64,000 bases of DNA from Nocardioides sediminis (GCF_003047295.1 NZ_PZYZ01000007.1:243241-307240), one strand, 5' to 3'. Counted from the first letter of the stretch, positions 48,975-58,618 are shown. Program-made: numbers and translations. The notes: generated by a model not told the origin, from the letters alone.

Positions 48975-49801
48975 GGGATCCGCGCCTGCCCGCGTCGTAC
49001 ATGTCGCCGGGGACCTCGAGCTTCGCCGACTTCCTGGGCGACCACCAGCCCGACCTGCTGCCCGGCCGCCGCGCCGTGCCGGCCGGCAACGCCGCCGAGC
49101 TCGCGCCGCACGGGACCACGATCGTCGCCGCGACCTTCCCCGGCGGCGTCGTGATGGCGGGCGACCGCCGCGCCACGATGGGCAACATCATCGCCCAGCG
49201 CGACATCGAGAAGGTCTTCCCCGCCGACGAGTACTCCGTCGTCGGCATCGCGGGCACCGCGGGCCTGGCGGTGGAGATGGTGCGCCTGTTCCAGACCGAG
49301 CTCGAGCACTACGAGAAGATCGAGGGCATCACCCTCTCGATGGACGGCAAGTCCAACCGGCTCGCCACCCTGATCCGCGCCAACCTCGGGCTGGCGATGC
49401 AGGGCCTGGCCGTGGTGCCGCTCTTCGCCGGCTACGACCTCGACGCCGACCAGGGCCGGATCTTCAGCTACGACGTCACCGGCGGCCGCTACGAGGAGAC
49501 CGCTTTCCACGCCGTCGGCTCGGGGTCGCTCTTCGCCCGCGGGGCGCTCAAGAAGCTCTACCGCGAGGACCTCGACGCCGAGGGCTGCGTCACCGCGGCC
49601 GTCCAGGCGCTGTACGACGCCGCCGACGACGACTCCGCGACCGGCGGGCCCGACCTGGCGCGCCGCATCTTCCCGGTCGTGCACGTCATCACCGCCGACG
49701 GTGGTCGCCGGCTCCCCGACGACGAGGTCGCGGCCATCGCGGACCGGATCATCGCGGCCCGCATGCAGCGGCCCGACGGGCCCGCCGCGGCGCTGACCTG
49801 A
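48971..49801 (+). CDS. prcB: Proteasome subunit beta
   Basis: A 276-residue precursor of the catalytic 20S subunit. The propeptide runs to Gly48; cleavage exposes Thr49 ([13 protein letters not shown]) as the N-terminal nucleophile. Catalytic Asp and Lys lie in GDRRATMGN and RDIEKVFP, and the SGS-like motif is [12 protein letters not shown]. Fourteen beta subunits form the two inner rings. The GTG start overlaps pup (GTGA), linking production of tag and protease. prcA follows 34 bp later. Confidence 0.97.
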   Translation: MRDPRLPASYMSPGTSSFADFLGDHQPDLLPGRRAVPAGNAAELAPHGTTIVAATFPGGVVMAGDRRATMGNIIAQRDIEKVFPADEYSVVGIAGTAGLAVEMVRLFQTELEHYEKIEGITLSMDGKSNRLATLIRANLGLAMQGLAVVPLFAGYDLDADQGRIFSYDVTGGRYEETAFHAVGSGSLFARGALKKLYREDLDAEGCVTAAVQALYDAADDDSATGGPDLARRIFPVVHVITADGGRRLPDDEVAAIADRIIAARMQRPDGPAAALT

Positions 49802-49835
49802 TCCCGACCCCGCTCGACACCCGAAAAGAGCCAGC

Positions 49836-50882
49836 ATGAGCACCCCGTTCTACGTGTCCCCGGAACAGCTGATGAAGGACCGGGCCGACTTCGCACGCAA
49901 GGGCATCGCCCGTGGTCGCTCGGTCGTGGTCATCCAGTACGCCGACGGCATCCTCTTCGTCTCCGAGAACCCCTCGCAGGCGTTGCACAAGGTCTCGGAG
50001 ATCTACGACCGCATCGCGTTCGCGGCGGTGGGGCGCTACAACGAGTTCGAGAACCTGCGGATCGCCGGGGTCCGCCTCGCCGACATGCGCGGCTACGCCT
50101 ACGACCGCCGCGACGTCACCGGCCGTGGCCTCGCCAACGCCTACGCCCAGACCCTCGGCAGCATCTTCTCCTCGGGCGGCGAGAAGCCCTACGAGGTCGA
50201 GATCTTCGTCGCCGAGGTGGGGGAGTCGCCCGCCGACGACCAGGTCTACCGCCTGACGTACGACGGCCAGGTCGCCGACGAGCACGGCTTCGCCGTCATG
50301 GGTGGTGCCGCCGACGTGGTGGCGCAGTACCTCCGCGAGCACTACGCCGAGGGTGCCGGCCTCCAGGACGCGGTGCGCCTCGCGGTGTCCGCGCTCGGCC
50401 ACAGCGAGAGCTCCGACCGGGTGATCCCGACGGGTGACCTCGAGGTCGCCGTGCTGGACCGCACCCGCCAGCAGCCGCGCAAGTTCGCCCGGCTGCGCGA
50501 GTCCCGCCTCGTCGACCTCCTCGGCGACCGCGGCCCGGAGCAGGGCGACGTCCCGCAGGCCGAGGACACCGGCGGCGCCACGCCGCCCACCGCGCCGGCG
50601 ATCGACAACCCCGCCGACCCGACCGACCAGGTCAGCGGCGGCACCCCGCCGCTCGAGCATCCGCTGACCGGCGAGCCGACCCAGCCGCCCGTCGCGCCCC
50701 CGGTCGCCCCGCCCGTGGCCCCGCCGACGTCACCGCAGCCCCCGCAGCCGACGCCCACGCCGGAGCCGACCGACCCCGCGGCTCCCGGCGAGCCGCGGCC
50801 GCCCGCACCGCAGCCGCCCGTCCCGGACCCCTCGCAGCCGCCGGCTCCGGGGACCCCGGACCCAGAGGACCCGCAGCCCTGA
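49836..50882 (+). CDS. prcA: Proteasome subunit alpha with long proline-rich tail
   Basis: A 348-residue alpha subunit. The fold is complete in the first 240 or so residues: [73 protein letters not shown], and the Lys pocket region. The protein then runs on for about 95 residues of Pro, Ala, Thr and Glu (repeats [12 protein letters not shown]; ends DPEDPQP), whereas mycobacterial PrcA stops near 248 residues. The tail is in frame and ends in a single TGA. AAAAGAG serves as ribosome-binding site. Confidence 0.95.
   Translation: MSTPFYVSPEQLMKDRADFARKGIARGRSVVVIQYADGILFVSENPSQALHKVSEIYDRIAFAAVGRYNEFENLRIAGVRLADMRGYAYDRRDVTGRGLANAYAQTLGSIFSSGGEKPYEVEIFVAEVGESPADDQVYRLTYDGQVADEHGFAVMGGAADVVAQYLREHYAEGAGLQDAVRLAVSALGHSESSDRVIPTGDLEVAVLDRTRQQPRKFARLRESRLVDLLGDRGPEQGDVPQAEDTGGATPPTAPAIDNPADPTDQVSGGTPPLEHPLTGEPTQPPVAPPVAPPVAPPTSPQPPQPTPTPEPTDPAAPGEPRPPAPQPPVPDPSQPPAPGTPDPEDPQP
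50691..50726. repeat. 12-bp tandem repeats in the prcA tail
   Basis: Three units gtcgcgcccccg, gtcgccccgccc and gtggccccgccg encode [12 protein letters not shown]. They show that the tail grows by in-frame repeat expansion. Confidence 0.8.
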
Positions 50883-50902
50883 GCGCAGCCTGACGGTCCG
50901 CC

Positions 50903-52375
50903 TCAGGCGCGCGGCGCCAACGGCTCGGTGGTCGGCCCCTCGAGCACGGAGCCGTCGGGGGCGAAGCGCGACCCGTGGAGCGGGCAGTCCCAGGACTTCT
51001 CGGCGTCGTTCCACGACACGACGCCGTACAGGTGCGGGCACACGGCCGACACGCGGTGGGTGACGCCGTCGACCGTGCAGGTCGCCACCGGACGCCCGGC
51101 GTCGTGGCCCACGACTCCCGAGCCCTCGGCGGGACAGGCGTCGGTGCGCGTGTAGGCGCGCAGCCAGCCCTGCGCCATCCGGAGGCCGACGGAGCCGTTG
51201 GCCGCCAGCGCCTTGGGCAGGCCGGTGGCCTCCCACGGCGACCAGCTCTCCAGCGCACCGGCGTCGCGCGCACGTCCCGTGACGCGAGCGGTGAGGAGCC
51301 CGGCCGCGGCAGGCGCATTGGTGAAGCCCCACTTGTCGAAGCCGGTGGCCACGAGGAGCTGGTCGTCGCCGGGCAGCAACGGCCCGACGTAGGGCAGCTC
51401 GGCCGCCGGGCCGTGGTCCTGCGCCGACCACGTGTGGGTGACCTCGGTGCCGCCCAGCTCGGAGCGGGCCCAGTCGAGGAGGTCGGCGAGGTGCTGCGCC
51501 TCGGAGGGCACCCGTCCGGTCACGTGCCCGTGGCCGCCGACCAGGAGGAGCGGGCCGTCGGGCCCCGCGGCGCGCCGGATCGATCGCGAGGGCGAGTCCG
51601 CCGACAGGTACATCGCGTCCGGCACCCAGCCCGAGCGCAGCGCGGCGGCGTACGAGCGCTGGGGGACCTGGCGGGCGAAGAACGCGCCACGGTCCAGGAC
51701 CGGCATGCTGGTCGCCACCACGAGGTGCCGGGCCGTCACCGTGCCGGTGCCGGTCTCCGCCCGCACCCCGGAGGACGTGCGGGACACGTCGTGCACGCGG
51801 GAGTGCTCGAAGAGCCGTCCGCCGCCGGTCTCCAGGTCGTCGGCCAGGGCGTCGACCAGCTCGACGGGGTGCAGCTGGAACTGGTCCGCGAGCCGCACCG
51901 CGCCGCGGACCGCGAACGGCAGGCCGGGGTCGTCCGTCCACTCGGCGGCCAGCCCGACCTGGCGGGCGACCTCGAGCTCGGCGCGGACGCGCAGCTCGCC
52001 CACCCGCGTCGTGGCGTAGGTGACGGCCGGCTGCTCCTCGACGAGCACGCCGTGGGAGCGGCAGAAGTCCACGAGCCACTCCTGGCCCCGGCGGTTGGCC
52101 TCGACGTAGGACTCGACGAGGGCGAGGGGGTGGGCGCGACGGATGCGACGCAGCTTGGTCCCCTGGAGCAGGCTCACCTTGGCGGTCGTGTTGCCGGTGG
52201 TCGCGGCACCCGCCGTACGCCCCTCCAGGACCACGACGGACAGCCCCGCGCCCGCCATCCGCACGGCGGTGGTGAGACCGGTGATCCCGGCGCCCACGAC
52301 CACGACGTCGCAGGTGGTCTCGCCGTCGAGGGCGGGTCGGACGGGCCGGGCGCGGTCTAGCCACAACGAGGTCAT
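50903..52375 (-). CDS. FAD-dependent oxidoreductase with C-terminal Rieske domain
   Basis: A 490-residue two-domain protein. The N-terminal DAO-type flavin domain begins DVVVVGAGITGLTTAVRMAGAGLSVVVLEG, with the substrate side around NTTAKVSLLQG and ATGFDKWGFTNAPAAAGLL. The last 90 residues form a Rieske [2Fe-2S] domain, VSAVCPHLYGVVSW and WDCPLHGSRFAPDG (CxH and CxxH ligands). Such fusions couple amine or amino acid oxidation to electron transfer; the substrate is unknown. It sits antisense between prcA and pafA, with no visible functional link. TAGACA just upstream is only a weak -10 match. Confidence 0.88.
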   Translation of the reverse strand: MTSLWLDRARPVRPALDGETTCDVVVVGAGITGLTTAVRMAGAGLSVVVLEGRTAGAATTGNTTAKVSLLQGTKLRRIRRAHPLALVESYVEANRRGQEWLVDFCRSHGVLVEEQPAVTYATTRVGELRVRAELEVARQVGLAAEWTDDPGLPFAVRGAVRLADQFQLHPVELVDALADDLETGGGRLFEHSRVHDVSRTSSGVRAETGTGTVTARHLVVATSMPVLDRGAFFARQVPQRSYAAALRSGWVPDAMYLSADSPSRSIRRAAGPDGPLLLVGGHGHVTGRVPSEAQHLADLLDWARSELGGTEVTHTWSAQDHGPAAELPYVGPLLPGDDQLLVATGFDKWGFTNAPAAAGLLTARVTGRARDAGALESWSPWEATGLPKALAANGSVGLRMAQGWLRAYTRTDACPAEGSGVVGHDAGRPVATCTVDGVTHRVSAVCPHLYGVVSWNDAEKSWDCPLHGSRFAPDGSVLEGPTTEPLAPRA

Positions 52376-52454
52376 GCCCCTTGTCTACCCACTCCGACCC
52401 GCCACCGTGTGGGATGCCCACCCGAATGTGCGGGTCAGTCGACCGGCATCGGCC

Positions 52455-52460
52455 TAGTGT
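52455..52460 (+). promoter_or_regulatory. -10 element of pafA
   Basis: TAGTGT lies 6 nt before the ATG at 52467, predicting a leaderless pafA mRNA independent of the upstream proteasome genes. Confidence 0.55.
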
Positions 52461-52466
52461 GTGGTC

Positions 52467-53828
52467 ATGGACCGGCGGATCTTCGGCATCGAGAACGAGT
52501 ACGGCGTCACGTGCACGTTCAAGGGCCAACGCCGGCTCAGCCCCGACGAGGTCGCCCGCTACCTCTTCCGCAAGGTCGTCAGCTGGGGACGCTCGTCCAA
52601 CGTGTTCCTGCGCAACGGGGCCCGGCTCTACCTCGACGTGGGCAGCCACCCGGAGTACGCGACCCCCGAGTGCGACGACATCGTCGACCTGGTGACCCAC
52701 GACAAGGCGGGGGAGCGGGTGCTCGAGGGGCTCCTCCTCGACGCCGAGCAGCGCCTGCACGACGAGGGCATCGCCGGGGACATCTACCTGTTCAAGAACA
52801 ACACCGACTCCGCCGGCAACTCCTACGGCTGCCACGAGAACTACCTGGTGGGCCGGGCCGGGGAGTTCAGCCGGCTGGCCGACGTGCTGATCCCGTTCCT
52901 CGTGACGCGGCAGATCGTCGTGGGGGCCGGCAAGGTGACCCAGACGCCGCGCGGGGCGTCGTACAGCGTCTCCCAGCGCGCCGAGCACATCTGGGAGGGC
53001 GTCTCCAGCGCGACCACGCGCAGCCGCCCGATCATCAACACCCGCGACGAGCCGCACGCCGACGCCGAGAAGTACCGCCGCCTGCACGTCATCGTCGGCG
53101 ACTCCAACATGAGCGAGACCACCACCATGCTCAAGGTGGCCTCGTGCGACCTGGTGCTGCGGATGATCGAGGAGGGCGTGGTGATGCGCGACCTCACGAT
53201 GGAGAACCCCATCCGCGCCATCCGGGAGATCTCCCACGACATCACCGGCCGTCGCAAGGTCCGCCTGGCCAACGGCCGCGAGGCCAGCGCGCTGGAGATC
53301 CAGTCGGAGTACCTCGGCAAGGCCCGCGACTTCGTCGACCGCCGGCAGATCAGCACCCCGCTCATCGAGCAGGCGCTCGACCTGTGGGAGCGGGGCCTCA
53401 AGGCCGTGGAGTCCGACGACCTCGGGCTCGTCGACCGCGAGATCGACTGGGTCATCAAGTGGAAGCTCATCGACCGCTACCGCGCCAAGCACGGCCTGCC
53501 GCTGGGCCACGCGCGGGTCGCCCAGCTCGACCTCGCCTACCACGACATCCACCGCGGCCGCGGGCTCTACTACCTGCTGGAGAAGCGCGGGGCGGTCGCG
53601 CGGGTCACCACCGACCTCAAGATCTTCGAGGCCAAGAGCGTGCCGCCGCAGAACACCCGCGCCCGGCTGCGCGGGGAGTTCATCCGCAAGGCGCAGGAGC
53701 GCCGGCGGGACTTCACCGTCGACTGGGTGCACCTCAAGCTCAACGACCAGGCGCAGCGCACCGTGCTGTGCAAGGACCCGTTCAAGGCGTACGACGAGCG
53801 GGTGCAGCGCCTCATCGACGGCATGTGA
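52467..53828 (+). CDS. pafA: Pup--protein ligase
   Basis: A 453-residue glutamine-synthetase-like ligase that joins the deamidated C-terminal Glu of Pup to substrate lysines with ATP hydrolysis. It begins [68 protein letters not shown] and contains [20 protein letters not shown] and [28 protein letters not shown] and the shorter length separate it from Dop. The ATG at 52467 is preferred over the GTG at 52461, which falls in the promoter spacer. Confidence 0.97.
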   Translation: MDRRIFGIENEYGVTCTFKGQRRLSPDEVARYLFRKVVSWGRSSNVFLRNGARLYLDVGSHPEYATPECDDIVDLVTHDKAGERVLEGLLLDAEQRLHDEGIAGDIYLFKNNTDSAGNSYGCHENYLVGRAGEFSRLADVLIPFLVTRQIVVGAGKVTQTPRGASYSVSQRAEHIWEGVSSATTRSRPIINTRDEPHADAEKYRRLHVIVGDSNMSETTTMLKVASCDLVLRMIEEGVVMRDLTMENPIRAIREISHDITGRRKVRLANGREASALEIQSEYLGKARDFVDRRQISTPLIEQALDLWERGLKAVESDDLGLVDREIDWVIKWKLIDRYRAKHGLPLGHARVAQLDLAYHDIHRGRGLYYLLEKRGAVARVTTDLKIFEAKSVPPQNTRARLRGEFIRKAQERRRDFTVDWVHLKLNDQAQRTVLCKDPFKAYDERVQRLIDGM

Positions 53829-53893
53829 GAGGGCGCGGGTCACCGCCCGGCCGCCTCTCAGCCCTGCCTCAGCCTCCTCTCGGAGTCGCCGGA

Positions 53894-53945
53894 TAGGGTG
53901 ACCGCGCCGTCCAGCACGGACTCCCGCACCCGATCGAGAAGGTGA
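53894..53945 (+). promoter_or_regulatory. Promoter and Shine-Dalgarno of the FKBP lipoprotein gene
   Basis: TAGGGT at 53894-53899 is a -10 candidate; AAGGTGA at 53939-53945 lies 8 nt before the GTG at 53954. The leader would be about 48 nt. Confidence 0.5.
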
Positions 53946-53953
53946 CCCCGAAC

Positions 53954-54919
53954 GTGTCTCGCCCCCGCAGCACCCGCACCGGTGCCCGTCGTACCCGTCT
54001 CGTCGCCCTCGGCGGCGTCCTGCTCCTCTCCACGGCCGGCCTGGCCGCGTGCGGCGAGGACGACGGCAGCGACGCCTCGGCCGCCGGCCTGGAGGCCGTG
54101 TCCGTCGAGGGCGACCCGGGCAAGGAGCCGAAGGTCACCTTCGAGGAGCAGGTCTCGCCCGGCGACGTCGAGGCCGAGGTGATCACCGAGGGCGACGGCG
54201 AGGAGCTGGCCGAGGGCGACAACGCCTTCGCCCACATCTGGATGGGCAACGGCTTCACGCAGGAGAAGGCGTTCAGCACCTACGACGCCCAGTCGCCCGA
54301 GCTGCTCAGCTGGGCCGACCTCGGCGAGCCGTTCCAGGAGGCCATCGCGGGTCACACCGTGGGCTCGCGCGTCGCGGTCGCGGCCAGCGCCGAGGACACC
54401 TACGGCGAGGGCGGCAACCCCCAGCTCGGCATCGGCAACAAGGACGGCATCGTCATCGTGGTCGACCTCCTCGGCAAGGTCGGCACCGAGCCGACCGGCG
54501 AGGAGCGCGAGCCCGCCAAGTGGGCGCCGACGCTCGTCGAGGACGGCGGCACCATCACCGGCCTCGACTTCAGCGAGGCCAACAAGCCCAGCAAGAACCT
54601 GCTGGACACCACGCTCGTCAAGGGCGAGGGCCCGGTCGTGGAGAAGGGCCAGACCATCGCGGTCGACTACCTCGGCCAGGTCTACGACGCCAAGAAGCCG
54701 TTCGACGAGTCCTACTCCAAGCAGCCGACCTCGTTCCCGATCGGCACCGGCTCGGTCGTCAAGGGCTGGGACCAGGCCCTGGTCGGCCAGACCGTCGGCT
54801 CGCGGGTCATCCTCTCGATCCCGCCGGAGCTCGGCTACGGCGAGGCCGGCAACGAGCAGGCCGGGATCAAGGGCACCGACACGCTGTACTTCGTCGTCGA
54901 CATCCTCGGCGCGGCCTGA
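53954..54919 (+). CDS. Lipoprotein with two FKBP-type peptidyl-prolyl isomerase domains
   Basis: A 321-residue exported protein. The signal peptide ends in a lipobox (LSTAGLAACG), placing it on the outer face of the membrane. Two FKBP folds follow. The first (about 75-175) has degenerate active-site residues. The second (about 215-320) is complete: VEKGQTIAVDYLGQVYDAKKPFDESYSKQPTSFPIGTGSVVKGWDQALVGQTVGSRVILSIPPELGYGEAG. It should catalyse prolyl isomerisation of secreted proteins. The position between pafA and pafB is common in actinobacteria. The GTG at 53954 has an AAGGTGA ribosome-binding site. Confidence 0.92.
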   Translation: MSRPRSTRTGARRTRLVALGGVLLLSTAGLAACGEDDGSDASAAGLEAVSVEGDPGKEPKVTFEEQVSPGDVEAEVITEGDGEELAEGDNAFAHIWMGNGFTQEKAFSTYDAQSPELLSWADLGEPFQEAIAGHTVGSRVAVAASAEDTYGEGGNPQLGIGNKDGIVIVVDLLGKVGTEPTGEEREPAKWAPTLVEDGGTITGLDFSEANKPSKNLLDTTLVKGEGPVVEKGQTIAVDYLGQVYDAKKPFDESYSKQPTSFPIGTGSVVKGWDQALVGQTVGSRVILSIPPELGYGEAGNEQAGIKGTDTLYFVVDILGAA

Positions 54920-54983
54920 GCCGAGGGGCAGACTGGCTCGGTCGTCCGCAGGGCGGCGGCCGGACCGGAGAGGGGGAGTGACG

Positions 54984-56003
54984 ATGGCCAGCGACAAGGC
55001 GGAGCGGCTGCTCAACCTCTACATCATGCTGCTCGCGCAGACCCGGTTCGTCTCCAAGCAGGACATCCGGCGCGCCCACTACGCGGAGTACGCCGACAAC
55101 GCCCGCGGCGACGAGGCCTTCGAGAAGGCCTTCGAGCGCGACAAGGAGGACCTGCGCGAGCTGGGCGTGGTCATCGAGGTCGGGTCGCTCGACCCGTTCT
55201 TCGACGACGAGCCCGGCTACCGCATCTCCACCGACACCTCGGCGCTCCCCGAGATCCGGTTCGAGGCCGACGAGGCGGCGGTGCTCGGCATCGCGGCCCG
55301 GGCATGGGAGCAGGCCACCCTCGCGCGGCGCACGACCGAGGCGATGCGCAAGCTCGCCGCCCAGGGCGTCGAGCTCGACGCGGCCCGGCTCGACCTCGTG
55401 CCGCCCAGCCTGCGCGCGGAGGAGCCCGCCTTCGACGCCCTCTGGGAGGCCACCCAGAAGAGGCGCGCCGTCACCTTCGACTACAAGCGCCCGGGGGAGG
55501 AGCCGCACCGACGTCGGCTCCAGCCGTGGGGGCTCGTCCGCAGCTCGGGCCGCTGGTACGTCGTGGGGTACGACGTCGACCGCGCCGACGAGCGCGTCTT
55601 CCGCCTCTCCCGCGTGCAGGGCAGGGTGAGCGCCGTGGGCAAGGCCGGCGCCTACGACGTCCCGCCCGGCACCGACGTCTCGGCCATCGCTGCCGACCTG
55701 GCGCGCCGCACGCCCGACGTGGAGGCCACGGTGCTGGTACGCCAGGGCGCCGGCGTCGGCCTGCGTCGCCGGGCCGACCGGGTGGAGGAGGACGTGACCG
55801 GGCCCGACGAGGAGAGCGGCTGGGACCGGGTCGTGGTGACCGGCCCCGGGTCCGACCTCGCCTCCGAGGTGCTGACCTACGGCGAGACGGTCGTCGTGGA
55901 GGCGCCCGAGGACCTCCGGTCCGAGGTGCTGGCCCGGCTCCGTGGGATCCTGGAGCAGTCGGAGCAGTCGGAGCAGTCCGAGCGGTCGGGGGCGGCCCGG
56001 TGA
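54984..56003 (+). CDS. pafB: WYL-domain transcriptional regulator PafB
   Basis: A 339-residue regulator. The N-terminal winged helix (KAERLLNLYIMLLAQTRFVSKQDIRR then FERDKEDLRELGVVIEV) precedes a WYL domain (about 160-245, VTFDYKRPGEEPHRRRLQPWGLVRSSGRWYVVGYDVDR) and a WCX-type C-terminal part. In mycobacteria PafB and PafC together activate DNA-damage-response genes. I use the ATG at 54984, 7 nt after AGGGGG; the GTG at 54978 is too close to it. The C-terminus has a 9-bp repeat (EQSEQSEQS). The pafC GTG overlaps its stop. Confidence 0.92.
   Translation: MASDKAERLLNLYIMLLAQTRFVSKQDIRRAHYAEYADNARGDEAFEKAFERDKEDLRELGVVIEVGSLDPFFDDEPGYRISTDTSALPEIRFEADEAAVLGIAARAWEQATLARRTTEAMRKLAAQGVELDAARLDLVPPSLRAEEPAFDALWEATQKRRAVTFDYKRPGEEPHRRRLQPWGLVRSSGRWYVVGYDVDRADERVFRLSRVQGRVSAVGKAGAYDVPPGTDVSAIAADLARRTPDVEATVLVRQGAGVGLRRRADRVEEDVTGPDEESGWDRVVVTGPGSDLASEVLTYGETVVVEAPEDLRSEVLARLRGILEQSEQSEQSERSGAAR
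55952..55987. repeat. 9-bp tandem repeats at the end of pafB
   Basis: gagcagtcg occurs twice exactly and then as gagcagtcc and gagcggtcg, encoding EQS-EQS-EQS-ERS just before the stop codon. Confidence 0.8.
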
Positions 56004-57001
56004 GCGCGGGGCGCCAGGACGCCGACAAGCCGGTCGTGCACGCCGCCCGCGAGCAGGTGGCGCGGCTCCTCGCCCTCGTCCCGTTCCTGCACTCCCGCGG
56101 CGAGGTGCGGCTCACCGACGCCGCAGCGGCGCTCGGCGTCGACCCCGAGCAGCTCGACCGGGACCTGCGCGTGCTCTTCATGTGCGGCCTGCCCGGCGGC
56201 TACCCCGACGACCTCATCAACGTCGACCTCGACGCCCTCGAGGGCGAGCGCATCATCCGGGTCGCCAACGCCGACTACCTCGCCCGCCCGGTGAGCTTCG
56301 CCCCGTCCGAGGCCGCCGCGCTGGTGGTCGCGCTGAAGGCCCTGGCCGAGACCGCCGCGCCCGAGACCCGCGACGTCGTACGCCGCACCCTCGACAAGCT
56401 GGCCGCCGCCGGCCAGACCGTGGCCGCCGAGCGGGTCCACGTCGAGGCGACCCCCGAGCCCGGCAGCGAGCTGGTGCCGCTGCTCCAGGGCGCCATCGAC
56501 CGCGGTCACCAGCTCGAGCTCGACTACCACGTGGCCAGCCGCGACGAGCACTCCACCCGGGTGGTCGAGCCCCGCGCCGTGACGCGGGTCGGCGACGCCA
56601 CCTACCTCGACGCCTGGTGCCACACCGCCGGCGGCGACCGCGTCTTCCGGCTCGACCGCATCCTGCGGGCGACCGAGCTCGACACGCCGGTCTCCGACCG
56701 GGCCGGGCACGCCCGCGACCTCGGCTCCGGGTGGTTCGAGGGTTCGGCCACGACCGTGACGGTGCGCCTGGCGCCGCCCGCGCACTGGGTGACGGAGTAC
56801 TACCCGGTGACGGCCACCCGCCCGGGCCCGGGCGGCAGCCTCGACGTCGACATGGAGGTCGCGAGCGAGGCGTGGCTGCGCCAGCTGCTCCTCCGGGTGG
56901 CCCCGCACGCGACCGTCGTCGTACCCCGAGAGTTCGCCGACTCGTTCACAGCCAGTGCACGGGCAGCGGTCAGGCTCTACACCGATACCGACGTACGATG
57001 A
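56000..57001 (+). CDS. pafC: WYL-domain transcriptional regulator PafC
   Basis: A 333-residue partner of PafB with the same architecture: helix-turn-helix region (VARLLALVPFLHSRGEVRLTDAAAALGVDPEQLDRDLRVLFMCGLPG), WYL domain (LELDYHVASRDEHSTRVVEPRAVTRVGDATYLDAWCHTAGGDRVFRLDRI) and C-terminal extension. The ligand of the WYL domain is thought to be a nucleic-acid signal. The GTG overlaps the pafB stop by 4 bp (GTGA), so the two subunits are made together. tatA follows 40 bp later. Confidence 0.92.
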   Translation: MSAGRQDADKPVVHAAREQVARLLALVPFLHSRGEVRLTDAAAALGVDPEQLDRDLRVLFMCGLPGGYPDDLINVDLDALEGERIIRVANADYLARPVSFAPSEAAALVVALKALAETAAPETRDVVRRTLDKLAAAGQTVAAERVHVEATPEPGSELVPLLQGAIDRGHQLELDYHVASRDEHSTRVVEPRAVTRVGDATYLDAWCHTAGGDRVFRLDRILRATELDTPVSDRAGHARDLGSGWFEGSATTVTVRLAPPAHWVTEYYPVTATRPGPGGSLDVDMEVASEAWLRQLLLRVAPHATVVVPREFADSFTASARAAVRLYTDTDVR

Positions 57002-57041
57002 CATGACCGGCACGATCCCCGACACACCCTGGAGAGTCCCC

Positions 57042-57323
57042 ATGGTCCACCCCCTGATCGGCATGCCCCAGGGCGCGGAGTGGCTGATCATCCTCGCCAT
57101 CGTGATCCTCGTCTTCGGCGCGGCCAAGCTGCCCGAGCTCGCGCGGGGCACCGGGCAGGCGCTGCGCATCTTCAAGACCGAGACCAAGGGGCTGCGCGAC
57201 GAGGACGACAAGCCGGCGTCGCCGACGACCACCAGCGAGCTCCCGCCGGCGGGGGACCGCTCCACGGAGGCCCCTCGCACCGAGGGCACCACCGAGCCGC
57301 GCTCCGACAAGCACCCCGGCTGA
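57042..57323 (+). CDS. tatA: Sec-independent protein translocase subunit TatA
   Basis: A 93-residue TatA. The N-terminal membrane helix is EWLIILAIVILVFGAAKLPELA, with the FGxxKLP hinge and the amphipathic helix RGTGQALRIFKTETKGL. A disordered tail follows, rich in Asp, Pro and Thr. It forms the protein-conducting assembly for folded, twin-arginine proteins. GGAGAG is the ribosome-binding site before the ATG. It lies next to tatC, as usual in actinobacteria. Confidence 0.95.
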   Translation: MVHPLIGMPQGAEWLIILAIVILVFGAAKLPELARGTGQALRIFKTETKGLRDEDDKPASPTTTSELPPAGDRSTEAPRTEGTTEPRSDKHPG

Positions 57324-57345
57324 TCGCCGCGCCCGTCGTACGTCA

Positions 57346-58182
57346 GTGAAGGTCCTCGGACTCACCCGCCTCTTCTCCGCCCGTCCCGCACACCCCGTCG
57401 GTCCCGACGGCCGGATGGCCCTGTCGGACCACCTCCGTGAGCTGCGCGCCCGGGTGCTGCGCGTCGCCCTCGTCTTCATCCTGGCGATCGGCCTCGCGCT
57501 CTACTTCTTCGACCCGCTCTACGACCTGGTGTACGGCCCCTACGAGGCCGCTGCCGAGAGGCTGGCCGAGGGCAGCACGATCGCCACGACCAGCGGCGCC
57601 GGCGGCGGTCTGATGCTCTACCTCAAGCTCAGCGGCTTCACCGCCATCGTGGCCACCGCGCCCTACTGGCTCTACCAGATCTGGGCGTTCATCCTCCCCG
57701 GCCTGCACGCCCACGAGCGCAAGTGGACGCGGGTCTTCGTGCTCGTGGCGGGCCCGCTCTTCCTGGTCGGCGTGGTCCTCGGCTACGTCACGCTGCCCAA
57801 GGGCCTCGAGGTCCTCATCGGGCTCAACCCCGACGGCGTGACCAACCTCGTGGACTTCAACGAGTACCTCCAGTTCTTCACCCGCACCCTGCTGGTCTTC
57901 GGCCTGGCCTTCGAGATCCCCGTCTTCGTGGTGATGCTCAACCTCGCCGGCGTGGTCTCGGGCAAGAGCCTGGGCGCGCACCGCCCGTGGATCATCGTCG
58001 GGATCTTCGTCTTCGCGGCCGTCGCGACCCCGTCGGCCGACCCCTTCACGATGACGTTCATGGCGGTGCCGATGGTGCTGCTCTACTTCGTCTCCGAGCT
58101 CATCGCCCGGGCCCACGACCGCCGCAAGGCACGCAGCAACCCCAACGCCGGCCTCAGCCCCGACGAGCTGTCGACGATCTGA
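57346..58182 (+). CDS. tatC: Sec-independent protein translocase subunit TatC
   Basis: A 278-residue six-helix receptor of the Tat pathway. The family signature is MALSDHLRELRARVLRVALVF near the N-terminus, then YQIWAFILPGLHAHERKW, FNEYLQFFTRTLLVFGLAFEIPVFVVML and the late motif VGIFVFAAVATPSADPFTMTFMAVPM. It binds twin-arginine signal peptides. The GTG start follows tatA by 22 bp, so the pair is an operon. Confidence 0.96.
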   Translation: MKVLGLTRLFSARPAHPVGPDGRMALSDHLRELRARVLRVALVFILAIGLALYFFDPLYDLVYGPYEAAAERLAEGSTIATTSGAGGGLMLYLKLSGFTAIVATAPYWLYQIWAFILPGLHAHERKWTRVFVLVAGPLFLVGVVLGYVTLPKGLEVLIGLNPDGVTNLVDFNEYLQFFTRTLLVFGLAFEIPVFVVMLNLAGVVSGKSLGAHRPWIIVGIFVFAAVATPSADPFTMTFMAVPMVLLYFVSELIARAHDRRKARSNPNAGLSPDELSTI

Positions 58183-58201
58183 GGTCTGACAGGCTGGGCG
58201 C

Positions 58202-58618
58202 ATGGACGCGCAGCCGGTGGTCGACGTCGACCCCTTCGACCTGCCCGACTGGCTGGGGACCGCCCAGGTGGTCTGGCACGCCGACGGCGGCCTGCGGGGC
58301 GGGCCGCTCGTGGCCGGTCGGCTCACCTCGGACGGTGAGCCCGACCTGGTCTGCGACCTGCTCGGCGTCGACGAGGCCTACCCCGCCCCGGTGACCGACG
58401 ACGCCACCCGCCTGCGCGCCCACCAGGCGTGGCGGCACGAGCAGGTGCTGCTGGGGGAGTACGCCGGACGGCTGACGCTGGCGGTCCCCGGCACCCGCTT
58501 CGAGGCGGGCCTGGTGCTCGACGCCCTCGGCCGCCTGGCCAAGGCGGTCGGCGCCTCGCCCGACCGCTACGCCGCCCTCCTGCGCATCGGCCAGGACAAG
58601 TCGCGCCGGACCCGGTGA
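58202..58618 (+). CDS. Conserved-looking small protein, unknown function
   Basis: A 138-residue acidic cytosolic protein, starting MDAQPVVDVDPFDLPDWLGTAQVVWHADGG and ending LALDGRLAKAVG-like helices and SPDRYAALLRIGQDKSRRTR. It contains no recognised catalytic motif. A CAGGCT element lies 6 nt before the ATG. It is located between tatC and the lipid kinase gene, a frequent arrangement in Nocardioides-like genomes, which is the only hint to its role. Confidence 0.7.
   Translation: MDAQPVVDVDPFDLPDWLGTAQVVWHADGGLRGGPLVAGRLTSDGEPDLVCDLLGVDEAYPAPVTDDATRLRAHQAWRHEQVLLGEYAGRLTLAVPGTRFEAGLVLDALGRLAKAVGASPDRYAALLRIGQDKSRRTR

Noticed and set aside
50730..53843. A 1037-codon open frame on the minus strand
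   Set aside because: It runs antisense to pafA and out of frame over the Rieske oxidoreductase; both real genes have clear family motifs.
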